Shown here piece after piece: positions 62,342-64,000 of a DNA stretch of 64,000 bases. The DNA is taken from positions 622,848-686,847 of the forward strand of contig SJOL01001273.1 of NCBI GenBank assembly GCA_004794785.1, given 5' to 3'. Position 1 is the first letter of the stretch, and each line of letters starts with the position of its first letter. Under the pieces are notes generated by a model, which ran no database searches, had not been told where the DNA came from, and worked only from the letters and a program-made list of their open reading frames with translations. Source of the stretch: Opisthorchis felineus (Eukaryota > Platyhelminthes > Trematoda > Opisthorchiida > Opisthorchiidae). A program made the position numbers and the translations under genes.

Positions 62342-63996
62342 TGTATAACCACTCAAAGTAGGAAAATCGAACGCAACCGCAAGCTATTGTTGGGGGTTCT
62401 TAAGTTCGCCGCGCGTAGCTGAACACCACCAAGAACAAATAATCCTTAATGTTTCAATCCAAACAGAACGTTCAACAACTGGCTGGTTGTATAACTTACG
62501 GCTCATCGTACATCGTGGGAGCGAGATGGCTGTGGTTAAAGCGCGAATCTACTGACCGGAAGGTCCGTGGTTCGAACCCGACCTCTGCATCTCGACTTCA
62601 CCTGTATAGGCTTGGGTAACCTGGCAGTATTCCGGCCCTCGTGCTTCCTTCAAGTGACATGGCAGCTAGGCACCGGTGTTACGGATGAACGATCGTTTTT
62701 CACCATACATCGCAGAAAAATGCCACGGATGTTATAGTCTTACGAATACATCTCGAAAAAACATGCCAGTCTTTGGGGTTTTCAATTTACAATGACAGCT
62801 ACGAGTCGTCTGCATCCATGTCTGTAATTTCAACGTTGAAACTTCCGGACCCCAGAAGTGAGGACACAAGACAGTTTTACCCGCGTCATACGTTCTGGAA
62901 TTACAGTTCAGTCACTTGTGCGCAGATAACACCTGCTGGTTCAAGCACCCAGCCCACAGGTAAGCATCCTTTTCAACAGAAAATCTGCAGCCCCGTTCCA
63001 TGGAGACTTTGTGGAAATCAGATACCAGAAGGGAGACGTTGGTCAAGAGGACTTCTTCAAATACTTAAGGTAAGTGTATACGTACAAAGTATTCGCATTG
63101 ATAGGTCCAGAATGTGCAAACAATCGTTGCGGCACCACACTAGGTGCGTTTGTTAGGCACCATATATCTAAACCATAAAACCTCATGCGGTGATTTGACA
63201 ACTCGTACACGGGAGAACTAGGTACAGAATTTGTGGGCCAGTCATCCTCAAGGAGATGGAAATTCGGATCAGATCTAATTTCACGAACATCGGTCACACA
63301 GACTAACGTCTGGAAAATATCGCAATACTGAAACATGAGCTGGTGCCAACGTGGTCTAGTTTCATTCGCACAAACCCGACTGAAATGAACCATAGTATAT
63401 GAACGTCAGAAAATGGCAAGACACTCACCACCACCTCTGGGTTTTCCCCCGGAACTTCTACCTCGGTTGCCAGACTTCTGTGGTGTTACCCCGTTAGAAT
63501 AGCGATCAGCATTTTCAAGGGTGTTAGATGTTGATCTGTGCACACCTTTGCAAGTGGATTGTGGCCTGGATCCGGAATCCGATGCACCCGCCGAATGGGG
63601 ACCACAAAACTCTGCATTCGATGAAGGCACCTGGGGTGATGTAGACCTAGGATCTTCTAACAACGGCCTAGTCCTTATATCGTCTTCTGTAGCAGCCTGC
63701 TGCCGCATACTACTAGACCGAGGAAGATAAGCTGCAAGGCCATGGGCTGCAATTCGTGGTTGATCCTCCAGATTCGGTTCATGGGTATCCGTCCGCGACT
63801 CCAGGTTATCAAACAATCGGACGGACGGAGAAGGAAGAGTGGATCTTGAATTTACACCCTTGATCAAATGCGATGGCGATGCGACAACCGAAGAAACATG
63901 ATTTGTTTGAACTGAAGAGATGCTAGGTAGACCGCCCCCTGGGGTCGCAGGATATGAAGAGTAGTTGGAAGGAACAGACTGCGGACTTTGGGACAT
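7026..63996 (-). CDS. NIPBL: Nipped-B-like cohesin loader (NIPBL/SCC2), 25 exons, 5' end open
   Basis: This is a spliced minus-strand gene for the cohesin-loading factor NIPBL/Nipped-B/SCC2, a nuclear HEAT-repeat protein that with MAU2/SCC4 loads cohesin on chromatin. Coding exons run 63996-63429, 60605-59680, 58161-57957, 54848-53791, 52343-52079, 50853-50280, 46008-45640, 44751-44190, 43840-43304, 42302-41808, 39608-39447, 36256-36163, 35998-35845, 34277-34020, 33492-33335, 29707-29571, 29096-28712, 26950-26649, 26338-26072, 24350-23800, 17697-17294, 12704-12256, 12228-12136, 11979-11383 and 7214-7026. All junctions are GT-AG and phase-compatible, and the total is 9759 nt (3252 residues plus stop). 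Signature matches to human NIPBL, from memory, include LRTKALRCL (human VRTKAMKCL), [42 protein letters not shown] and [12 protein letters not shown]. The human protein is about 2800 residues, so this one is longer, mainly through low-complexity regions. The identity is secure. Exon 1, both ends of exon 13, exon 23 and the exon 24-25 join are the weakest parts. Confidence 0.93.
9008..9349 (-). CDS. Unrecognised 113-codon open frame in intron 24
   Basis: It starts with ATG at 9349 and ends before 9008. The product has [17 protein letters not shown] near the start and a hydrophobic stretch [10 protein letters not shown] in the middle. I do not recognise it. It lies on the same strand as NIPBL, but no phase-compatible splice sites were convincing. 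It could be chance, transposon debris, or a hidden exon near the gap. Confidence 0.2.
   Translation of the reverse strand: MYLLPTYVDGLKTVRSGRGKWCLVRYSARLLSSRVLPNEAYYPRSDDDQFCERSSTMELFLLLYLALCKDQSRRLYHDIVTGNRRPFIDYQNFLIPALLGLGRLFADGSFPMK
9975..11075 (+). mobile_element. LINE reverse transcriptase relic
   Basis: Successive plus-strand segments in shifting frames read [84 protein letters not shown] and SDIVLLVIA. These are the RT motifs of trematode RTE/CR1-like LINEs in correct order (NHRGISL, QAGFR-type, VFEHRH..TIVVFLD, GVRQGC.LSP.LF, YADDIVLL). Many stops and the loss of the YADD box make it dead. Confidence 0.85.
11210..11226. repeat. (TA)n microsatellite running into assembly gap
   Basis: A TATA run abuts the first N. 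The gap most likely arose because this microsatellite could not be assembled. Confidence 0.85.
11227..11339. other. Assembly gap (113 N)
   Basis: A run of N in the given sequence. It lies in intron 24, just beyond the end I give to exon 24, so its content could alter the last part of the gene model. Confidence 0.99.
11383..11979 (-). CDS. NIPBL: NIPBL exon 24 (Ser/His/Lys-rich tail)
   Basis: Residues 2992-3190. The acceptor CTTCTTTCCAG|GAT is strong and phase 0. The product is rich in Ser, His, Lys and Arg ([33 protein letters not shown]), apparently disordered, with possible nuclear localisation signals. I end it at AGG|GTACGT (donor at 11382, phase 0). The frame itself stays open into the run of N beginning at 11339, so a readthrough form cannot be excluded. 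Confidence 0.8.
12136..12228 (-). CDS. NIPBL: NIPBL exon 23 (candidate, after a 27-nt intron)
   Basis: Residues 2961-2991, 31 codons, phase 0 on both ends (acceptor CCTTTTAG, donor CAGG|GTGAGT). It encodes a short hydrophobic and Pro-rich segment ([13 protein letters not shown]) unlike its Ser-rich neighbours. Exon 22 can also splice straight to exon 24 in phase 0, so this may be a cassette exon or a false call. If it is real, the preceding intron is only 27 nt long. Confidence 0.5.
12256..12704 (-). CDS. NIPBL: NIPBL exon 22 (lineage-specific Ser/Lys-rich tail)
   Basis: Residues 2811-2960. The acceptor CTTCTGCAG|AT joins in phase 1 and the donor TCG|GTAAGC at 12255 is phase 0. The product is highly Ser-rich with basic clusters ([25 protein letters not shown]) typical of nuclear localisation or chromatin-binding tails. 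No resemblance to a vertebrate NIPBL segment is visible, so its role is unknown. It is retained because splice phases match on both sides and the frame is open throughout. Confidence 0.85.
13015..13330 (+). mobile_element. LINE fragment, C-terminal end of RT ORF
   Basis: The plus strand reads [20 protein letters not shown] and then [20 protein letters not shown]. This is the WLGHVLRM...RLP motif near the C-terminus of LINE polyproteins. [15 protein letters not shown] follows in another frame. No intact ORF remains. Confidence 0.8.
13724..13734 (+). repeat. G homopolymer (11 nt)
   Basis: An uninterrupted run of G on the plus strand in intron 21. Confidence 0.9.
14588..14759 (-). repeat. SINE copy (tRNA-derived), left arm of inverted pair
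   Basis: A full-length copy in reverse. CGGTGCCTAGCTGCCATGC lies at the 3' end, then CCTTGCGGTCAG and AACCACTGAGCCATCTCG, the reverse complement of the A-box region. The tRNA-like head is at the high-coordinate end, facing the copy at 14777-14970. Confidence 0.9.
14777..14970 (+). repeat. SINE copy (tRNA-derived), right arm of inverted pair, with direct repeats
   Basis: It starts with a G run (to 14789), then GAGATGGCTCATGTGGTTAG (A-box region) and GTGGTTCGAACCCGACC (B box), and ends CTAGGCACCGAAAGGGTGC. The 9-bp TCAGCATTG occurs at 14768-14776 and again at 14971-14979, which looks like a target-site duplication and would place the G run inside the inserted unit. Confidence 0.9.
17294..17697 (-). 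CDS. NIPBL: NIPBL exon 21 (C-terminal region)
   Basis: Residues 2676-2811. The phase-2 join gives [20 protein letters not shown], matching human [38 protein letters not shown] corresponds to human KRSIVKQYLDFKLLMEHLD. After this block, sequence resemblance to vertebrate NIPBL is lost. The donor TAAAG|GTAACG at 17293 is phase 1. Confidence 0.95.
19490..19680 (-). mobile_element. LINE RT fragment (thumb region)
   Basis: The minus strand reads [19 protein letters not shown] and then [20 protein letters not shown]. This fits the segment after the YADD box in RTE/CR1-like LINEs (KCKVLLQD..., GE.L.VV..FTYLGS.IS.DGSV). The fragment is short and isolated. Confidence 0.7.
21395..21419. repeat. Perfect 10-bp inverted repeat, GCGAA loop
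   Basis: ACGATATCGC at 21395-21404 and its exact complement GCGATATCGT at 21410-21419 flank GCGAA. It may be a chance hairpin inside intron 20. Confidence 0.8.
22500..22603. repeat. (TA)n microsatellite with internal gap
   Basis: Dinucleotide TA runs on both sides of 18 N (22526-22543), with one TCTA interruption. The true length is unknown. Confidence 0.95.
22526..22543. other. Assembly gap (18 N)
   Basis: A run of N inside the (TA)n tract in intron 20. It has no effect on the coding model. Confidence 0.99.
23800..24350 (-). CDS. NIPBL: NIPBL exon 20 (end of HEAT solenoid)
   Basis: Residues 2493-2676. [20 protein letters not shown] matches human LLYIADNLACFPYQTQEEPL, and [18 protein letters not shown] matches human LLLMLKQHLKNLCGFSDS. 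The long charged Ser/Lys/Asp loop that separates these blocks in vertebrates is much shorter here (around [12 protein letters not shown]). It starts in phase 0 (ATCTGCAG|AAA) and ends in phase 2 at GATAG|GTGGGT. Confidence 0.96.
24351..26071 (-). other. Intron 19 (1721 nt)
   Basis: Holds a diverged minus-strand SINE (about 24812-24980). No gene is seen. Confidence 0.75.
24812..24980 (-). repeat. SINE copy (tRNA-derived family, diverged)
   Basis: CAGTTGCTACACCCTTTGGG and TACCTAGCTGCCATGCC form the 3' side; GGTTCGAACCACGAACTTTCC carries the B box. The middle is shortened and the A-box end is eroded. Confidence 0.8.
26072..26338 (-). CDS. NIPBL: NIPBL exon 19 (Nipped-B C-terminal region)
   Basis: Residues 2404-2492, phase 0 on both ends. 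[19 protein letters not shown] matches human [39 protein letters not shown] followed by SLF matches human LYSMIRGNRQHRRAFLISLL and NLF, the most conserved stretch near the C-terminus. The acceptor is CCTATCCTAG and the donor AATCAG|GTAATC. Confidence 0.96.
26339..26648 (-). other. Intron 18 (310 nt)
   Basis: Donor GTAAGT, acceptor CTATCCTAG. Nothing else is seen. Confidence 0.8.
26649..26950 (-). CDS. NIPBL: NIPBL exon 18 (Nipped-B C-terminal region)
   Basis: Residues 2303-2403. The phase-1 join creates a Trp codon conserved with human (ADRDW). [58 protein letters not shown] and [14 protein letters not shown] align without gaps to human QLYLKQVLEAFFHTQSSVRH through KKYAGFI. The acceptor is TTTTTTCAG and the donor AACA|GTAAGT at 26648 is phase 0. 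Confidence 0.97.
26951..28711 (-). other. Intron 17 (1761 nt)
   Basis: A segment at about 28355-28460 is recognisably related to the LINE 3' segment at 32130-32230 (shared GTGCTAGTCTA word and ACACTCA spacing). No gene is seen. Confidence 0.7.
28355..28460. repeat. Copy of a LINE 3' segment
   Basis: GTGCTAGTCTATCACAAGCA, followed at matching spacing by ACACTCACT and ATGGATA, parallels 32138-32215. It is non-coding and probably LINE 3' sequence. Confidence 0.55.
28712..29096 (-). CDS. NIPBL: NIPBL exon 17 (HEAT / Nipped-B C-terminal region)
   Basis: Residues 2175-2303. [34 protein letters not shown] and [16 protein letters not shown] match human IKDKVLELLMYFTKH, TKAIIGLGFAFIQHPSLM and VLKNLQTYLQEEDTRM. 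A 20-residue polar insert lies between the first two. It starts in phase 0 and ends in phase 1 at CTAT|GTAAGT. Confidence 0.96.
29097..29570 (-). other. Intron 16 (474 nt)
   Basis: Donor GTATGT, acceptor TTCTACAG. No feature is seen inside. Confidence 0.8.
29571..29707 (-). CDS. NIPBL: NIPBL exon 16 (HEAT region)
   Basis: Residues 2129-2174. [20 protein letters not shown] matches human KPALLRSLFTVGALCRHFDF. The acceptor CGCAAAG|CC is phase 1; a stronger-looking CAG 12 nt upstream would put the frame out. The donor GGGTG|GTATGT at 29570 is phase 0. Human NIPBL has Tyr-Tyr-Gly-Ala at the exon 15/16 join, against Tyr-Ala here. Confidence 0.9.
31022..31200 (-). repeat. SINE copy (tRNA-derived family)
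   Basis: Near full length: CAGCTGTAGCACCCTTTCGG at the 3' end, B box in GGTCGAACCACGG, and A-box region AACCACTGAGCCATCTCGCC. A 15-nt near-repeat (TCTGATGCAGGCTAT at 30998, TCTCATGCAGGTTAT at 31207) may be the target-site duplication. Confidence 0.9.
31905..32081 (-). repeat. SINE copy (tRNA-derived family)
   Basis: CGTTCAGCTGTAGCACC, CGGTGCCTAGCTG, GTCGAGATGCAGAGGTCGG and GCTAACCACTAGGCCATTTC show all parts of the family. The B box is mutated. Confidence 0.88.
32115..32530 (-). mobile_element. LINE fragment, C-terminal end of RT ORF and 3' region
   Basis: The minus strand reads [20 protein letters not shown] then [15 protein letters not shown], the WLGHVLRM..RLP..VLFS..GSEWKR-type C-terminal motif of trematode LINEs. 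The frame then decays. Lower coordinates (32130-32230) repeat at 28355-28460. Confidence 0.82.
33058..33080. repeat. Perfect 9-bp inverted repeat, 5-nt loop
   Basis: ACCACATGT and ACATGTGGT flank GTCAG. A small palindrome in intron 15 of unknown meaning. Confidence 0.8.
33335..33492 (-). CDS. NIPBL: NIPBL exon 15 (HEAT region)
   Basis: Residues 2076-2129. [19 protein letters not shown] and [13 protein letters not shown] with CFGQFY match human IEEDLMKLIIKYGMTVV, HCVSCLGAVVNKV and CFNRYYG. It starts in phase 2 and ends in phase 1 at TTACG|GTATGT. Confidence 0.95.
33493..34019 (-). other. Intron 14 (527 nt)
   Basis: Donor GTACGT, acceptor TTTATTCAG. No feature is seen inside. Confidence 0.8.
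34020..34277 (-). CDS. NIPBL: NIPBL exon 14 (HEAT region)
   Basis: Residues 1990-2076. [18 protein letters not shown] corresponds to human MVICNVAKILELVVPLM. A Ser/Pro insert ([20 protein letters not shown]) precedes it. It starts in phase 2 (CCCAG|C) and ends in phase 2 at ATAAC|GTACGT, splitting a Thr codon completed by exon 15. Confidence 0.9.
34278..35844 (-). other. Intron 13 (1567 nt)
   Basis: The acceptor AAACCCAG is clear and the donor is weak. No transposon or gene is recognised. Confidence 0.65.
35845..35998 (-). CDS. NIPBL: NIPBL exon 13 (HEAT region, boundaries tentative)
   Basis: Residues 1939-1990. [20 protein letters not shown] followed by [10 protein letters not shown] matches human LVACITTLFLFSKIRPQL and MVKHAMTMQPYL, so the exon is real. 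It follows a short 164-nt intron. The acceptor is a CAG-TAG tandem at 36001-35996, and both AGs give the required phase 1 (start at 35998 or 35995). The only phase-2 donor after the conserved block is TT|GTAGCC at 35844, which is weak, so the 3' boundary is less certain. Confidence 0.8.
36163..36256 (-). CDS. NIPBL: NIPBL exon 12 (HEAT region, short exon)
   Basis: Residues 1908-1939. [20 protein letters not shown] followed by [11 protein letters not shown] matches human LLKSEEDSSYKPVKKACTQL and VDNLVEHILKY, with the Lys/Ser-Ala-Cys-x-Gln-Leu-Val-Asp core kept. The acceptor ATCTTACAG is phase 0 and the donor CTCT|GTGAGT at 36162 is phase 1. Confidence 0.93.
36257..39446 (-). other. Intron 11 (3190 nt)
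   Basis: A run of G lies at about 37145-37153. A tRNA-like B-box word (GGGTTCGAATC) near 38320 may mark a second, unrelated SINE relic. No gene is seen. Confidence 0.7.
38250..38460 (+). repeat. Possible second SINE family (tRNA-like B box)
   Basis: GTGGGTTCGAATCACCC at about 38318 resembles a pol III B box, with GGTGACCAGTCACTCG upstream as a poor A box. Only one copy is seen, so the call is weak. Confidence 0.3.
39447..39608 (-). CDS. NIPBL: NIPBL exon 11 (HEAT region, short exon)
   Basis: Residues 1854-1907, 54 codons, phase 0 on both sides. It begins [14 protein letters not shown], matching human KLVNETFQKLWFTP, and continues [19 protein letters not shown] and DMLEAFLKQ, matching human RKILNITDVVAACRDTG and WFEQLLQNL. 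The acceptor is TATGTTCAG and the donor CAAGCAG|GTTAGT. It was found by reading the minus strand for the motif expected after exon 10, because the exon is too short to stand out as an ORF. Confidence 0.96.
39609..41807 (-). other. Intron 10 (2199 nt)
   Basis: Contains a plus-strand SINE (41465-41647). A stretch near 40678-40760 has a GGGTTCAGTCCC B-box-like word but no clear element. Otherwise nothing is recognised. Confidence 0.75.
41465..41647 (+). repeat. SINE copy (tRNA-derived family)
   Basis: AGTGGCTCAGTGATTACAAC (A-box region), GTGGTTCGAACCCGACC (B box), GACTTCTCCTGTCTAGGCTT, and CATGGCAGCTAGGCACCG at the 3' end. Near full length. Confidence 0.92.
41808..42302 (-). CDS. NIPBL: NIPBL exon 10 (core cohesin-loader HEAT repeats)
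   Basis: Residues 1689-1853, the best conserved exon. In order it shows [49 protein letters not shown] and [17 protein letters not shown]. These match human NIPBL (VRTKAMKCLSE, MDNSTSVREAAVELLGRF, YYDMLIERILDTGISVRKR, MCVKMIRRVNDEEGIKK) over consecutive HEAT repeats, the region covered by the Cohesin_HEAT family. It is phase 0 at both ends, with donor CCAG|GTTAGT at 41807. Confidence 0.98.
42303..43303 (-). other. Intron 9 (1001 nt)
   Basis: Donor GTGAGT, acceptor CTTGTTTCAG. No gene or recognisable transposon is seen. Confidence 0.75.
43304..43840 (-). CDS. NIPBL: NIPBL exon 9 (HEAT region with Ser/Gly linker)
   Basis: Residues 1510-1688. [12 protein letters not shown] aligns with human SRKFYIAQWFRD. 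A Ser/Gly/Arg-rich linker ([17 protein letters not shown]) replaces a charged loop. The end, [11 protein letters not shown], matches human SFDIYLTQILR. The acceptor is phase 0 and the donor CGG|GTGAGT at 43303 is phase 0. Confidence 0.93.
43841..44189 (-). other. Intron 8 (349 nt)
   Basis: Short intron with donor GTATGT and acceptor AAATTGCAG. Nothing else is seen. Confidence 0.8.
44190..44751 (-). CDS. NIPBL: NIPBL exon 8 (HEAT region)
   Basis: Residues 1322-1509. [16 protein letters not shown] and [20 protein letters not shown] match human RPLFENFVQDLLSTV and [36 protein letters not shown] corresponds to the human segment that ends LDYLGTVAARLRK. It starts in phase 2 (CTTTCAG|C) and ends in phase 0 at CATCCTG|GTATGT. 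Confidence 0.95.
44752..45639 (-). other. Intron 7 (888 nt)
   Basis: Donor GTAGGT, acceptor CTCTTTCAG. No mobile element or gene is recognised. Confidence 0.75.
45640..46008 (-). CDS. NIPBL: NIPBL exon 7 (HEAT region with Gly/Ser insert)
   Basis: Residues 1199-1322. The acceptor GTCTCCAG|A completes the Arg codon from exon 6. [18 protein letters not shown] corresponds to human YIQMVTALVLQLIQCVV. A low-complexity insert ([16 protein letters not shown]) follows, then [15 protein letters not shown], matching human AMRTAQNFLSIFLKK. The donor AAACG|GTAGGT is phase 2. Without splicing the frame would hit TAG directly after the donor G. Confidence 0.93.
46160..47760 (-). mobile_element. Degenerate LINE (endonuclease plus reverse transcriptase), same strand as host gene
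   Basis: The lower half (about 46700-46160) reads [56 protein letters not shown] and [15 protein letters not shown]. These are RT motifs including the F-x-D-x-x-x-A-F-D-S-V-D-R catalytic block and GVRQGC.LSP. The upper half (about 47480-47180) carries an apurinic-type endonuclease start ([33 protein letters not shown]) and frame-shifted GIYGVGIAL. The YADD box is not evident and frameshifts separate the domains, so it is probably inactive. It sits in intron 6. Confidence 0.9.
48090..48310 (+). mobile_element. Possible LINE fragment (segment upstream of RT)
   Basis: The plus strand reads [20 protein letters not shown] then [12 protein letters not shown] and HPDILGLLG. It resembles the region just before the RT domain in CR1/jockey-like elements (W..LN.L.G.G....I..D.LN.EF). 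Opposite in strand to its neighbour, hence a separate insertion. Tentative. Confidence 0.4.
48859..48925 (-). repeat. SINE relic, 3' end only
   Basis: ATTCAGCAATGGCACCCTTT and CTCGAAGGAAGCACTCGAGG match the SINE 3' half. The rest is missing. Confidence 0.6.
50280..50853 (-). CDS. NIPBL: NIPBL exon 6 (HEAT region)
   Basis: Residues 1008-1199. The acceptor CCTTCTCAG|CA joins in phase 1. The block [20 protein letters not shown] followed by [10 protein letters not shown] aligns with human NIPBL AVFSRYEKHRQLILEEIFTSLARLP. It includes an Ala/Ser/Asn-rich insert ([16 protein letters not shown]). The donor TTCCG|GTTAGT at 50279 splits an Arg codon, phase 2. Confidence 0.93.
50854..52078 (-). other. 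Intron 5 (1225 nt)
   Basis: Carries one minus-strand SINE (51183-51352). The rest is unique-looking sequence with no recognisable gene. Confidence 0.8.
51183..51352 (-). repeat. SINE copy (tRNA-derived family)
   Basis: CACCCTTTCGGTGCCATGCAA, GAAGGAAGCACGATGG, GTTCGAACCACTAAAATTCC and AACCACTGAGCTATCTGG cover the family end to end with some divergence. Confidence 0.88.
52079..52343 (-). CDS. NIPBL: NIPBL exon 5 (start of conserved helical region)
   Basis: Residues 920-1008. The acceptor TTCTCCAG|GAC is phase 0 with a strong pyrimidine tract. The segment [17 protein letters not shown] corresponds to human NIPBL SPNMPKAVYIEDVIERV, and the following helix ends in HVLDGVV (human FHLQNTL). The donor CCCG|GTAAGG at 52078 is phase 1. 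This conserved block anchors the identification in the N-terminal half. Confidence 0.93.
52344..53790 (-). other. Intron 4 (1447 nt) with an unexplained plus-strand open frame
   Basis: An open frame of 109 codons runs on the plus strand from 52661 to 52990 and ends in an acidic run (QLPDDDDPE). It opens with TTG rather than ATG, the first ATG being near 52826. I do not recognise the protein and it may be chance or transposon debris. Nothing else is seen in the intron. Confidence 0.6.
52661..52990 (+). CDS. Unrecognised 109-codon open frame in intron 4
   Basis: The frame opens at a TTG after an in-frame TAG; the first ATG is near 52826. The product includes [31 protein letters not shown] and a C-terminal [10 protein letters not shown] do not recognise a family. 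It is antisense to NIPBL inside an intron. Most likely chance or transposon residue. Confidence 0.15.
   Translation: MFAREVQVYEVLVFIREIAAHNYTDRNGKSEFGLISTLGSSFDGKDRPDLQTVFMLPSAVEIELTNRPKTQRPSMIHGCIKRSRLVHWVAKQKGLAGVFEQLPDDDDPE
53791..54848 (-). CDS. NIPBL: NIPBL exon 4 (AT-hook-like motif, Ser-rich, start of conserved part)
   Basis: Residues 567-919, the largest exon. The acceptor ACTCCAG|AT completes a GAT codon from exon 3. Near the start lies a basic AT-hook-like core, [13 protein letters not shown], which would contact the AT-rich minor groove. A long Ser/Asp-rich segment follows ([24 protein letters not shown]), then a helical-looking part ([20 protein letters not shown]) leading into the solenoid. 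The donor CACCG|GTGAGT at 53790 is phase 0. An AT-hook is not, as far as I know, a standard part of vertebrate NIPBL. Confidence 0.9.
54849..57956 (-). other. Intron 3 (3108 nt)
   Basis: Contains a decayed plus-strand SINE (about 56928-57046). The remainder shows several open frames of 75-125 codons on both strands, for example 54870-55244 (+) and 55769-56134 (-), none with a recognisable protein. A short additional exon of the N-terminal region could be hidden here, although exons 3 and 4 already join in phase 1 with a Gly/Asp codon shared across the boundary. Confidence 0.65.
56928..57046 (+). repeat. SINE relic (tRNA-derived family, strongly diverged)
   Basis: GACCTGAGAGTATCTCAGCC, CTCACACTTCCTTTG and GCACCGATAAGGCACCACAG follow the SINE body in order. 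The head is unrecognisable. Confidence 0.55.
57957..58161 (-). CDS. NIPBL: NIPBL exon 3 (Ser/Pro-rich)
   Basis: Residues 499-567. The acceptor TTGTAG|GTG is phase 0, joining exon 2, and the donor TCCG|GTAAGG at 57956 is phase 1. The product is Ser/Pro/Thr-rich with a His/Arg patch ([13 protein letters not shown]). It has no domain and is included on splice signals, frame continuity and matching phase on both sides. Confidence 0.75.
58162..59679 (-). other. Intron 2 (1518 nt)
   Basis: Donor GTAGGT, acceptor TTGTAG. It contains a short (CATA)n run near 58975-58990 and AT-rich sequence near 59560-59620. No gene or recognisable mobile element is seen. Confidence 0.75.
59680..60605 (-). CDS. NIPBL: NIPBL exon 2 (disordered, basic and acidic patches)
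   Basis: Residues 190-498. The acceptor TTTTTTGTAG|GT joins in phase 1 to exon 1, giving a Gly-Gly-Gly-Arg4 junction. The sequence is Ser-rich and probably disordered. A basic cluster followed by an acidic patch ([16 protein letters not shown]) near the end resembles a nuclear localisation signal next to a CK2-type acidic serine site; that reading is inferred from composition. It ends phase 0 with CAG|GTAGGT. Confidence 0.85.
61094..61140. repeat. Trinucleotide repeat (ATC)n then (AAC)n
   Basis: About eleven ATC units followed directly by several CAA units, in intron 1. Confidence 0.95.
62307..62337. repeat. (AT)n microsatellite
   Basis: About fifteen AT units in intron 1, about 180 bases from the SINE head. 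Confidence 0.95.
62519..62692 (+). repeat. SINE copy (tRNA-derived family)
   Basis: GCGAGATGGCTGTGGTTAAA (A-box region), CGGAAGGTCCGTGGTTCG with B box GGTTCGAACCC, and CATGGCAGCTAGGCACCGG at the 3' end. One of the best-kept copies. Confidence 0.92.
63429..63996 (-). CDS. NIPBL: NIPBL exon 1 in this window (N-terminal low-complexity region)
   Basis: Residues 1-190 of the traced product. It is Ser/Pro/Arg-rich, with no folded domain visible, and ends in a Gly/Arg stretch ([11 protein letters not shown]) before a G|GTGAGT donor at 63428, phase 1. The first ATG is at 63996, only four bases from the window edge. Whether it is the true start or an internal Met of a longer upstream exon cannot be decided. 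The conserved MAU2-binding N-terminus of the family is not recognisable here, so further 5' exons beyond base 64000 are likely. Confidence 0.75.
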
Positions 63997-64000
63997 GTAA

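Larger units (their letters stand above)
60606..63428 (-). other. Intron 1 (2823 nt)
   Basis: The donor GTGAGT and acceptor TTTTTTGTAG are clear. The intron holds a full-length SINE on the plus strand (62519-62692), an (AT)n tract (62307-62337) and an ATC/AAC simple repeat (61094-61140). Open frames at 62773-63156 (+) and 63043-63393 (-) show no recognisable protein. Nothing else is seen. Confidence 0.8.

Noticed and set aside
1..64000. Prokaryotic-style systems (CRISPR, operons, toxin-antitoxin, prophage)
   Set aside because: No regular spaced repeats and no clustered intact ORFs. The long spliced gene and SINE/LINE content are eukaryotic.

Overview
The window is a stretch of metazoan nuclear DNA, most likely from a digenean trematode (fasciolid-like; the species cannot be fixed from the sequence). 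The grounds are one very large intron-rich gene with divergent flatworm-type protein sequence, introns of 27 nt to 6 kb, many copies of one tRNA-derived SINE, decayed non-LTR (LINE) reverse transcriptases, a Penelope-like GIY-YIG fragment and (TA)n tracts that break the assembly.

Almost the whole window (about 63996 down to 7026, minus strand) is one gene: the flatworm orthologue of the cohesin loader NIPBL / Nipped-B / SCC2. I traced 25 coding exons from splice signals, intron phase and resemblance to the human protein. Every junction is phase-compatible, and the exons sum to about 3252 codons plus a stop. The 5' end probably lies beyond base 64000. Exons 1-4 encode a low-complexity, Ser/Pro-rich N-terminal part with basic clusters and an AT-hook-like GRGRPRKRP motif. 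Exons 5-20 encode the conserved HEAT-repeat solenoid. Exons 21-25 encode the end of the C-terminal domain followed by a flatworm-specific Ser/Lys-rich tail. Several exons are too short to stand out as ORFs (39608-39447, 36256-36163, 12228-12136) and were found by protein resemblance or splice signals.

The introns and the 3' flank (1-7025) are filled with transposon debris. There are 13 recognisable SINE copies, including a head-to-head pair at 14588-14970. LINE fragments lie at about 325-545, 9975-11075, 13015-13330, 19490-19680, 28355-28460, 32115-32530, 46160-47760 and perhaps 48090-48310. A Penelope-like GIY-YIG remnant lies at about 3205-3420. Two runs of N (11227-11339 and 22526-22543) sit inside or beside (TA)n microsatellites.

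I found no second convincing cellular gene, no functional tRNA or rRNA gene, and nothing prokaryotic such as operons or CRISPR. The most notable points are the lineage-specific C-terminal tail in place of the vertebrate C-terminus, a candidate 27-nt micro-intron, a CAGTAG tandem acceptor, the AT-hook-like motif and the SINE family.
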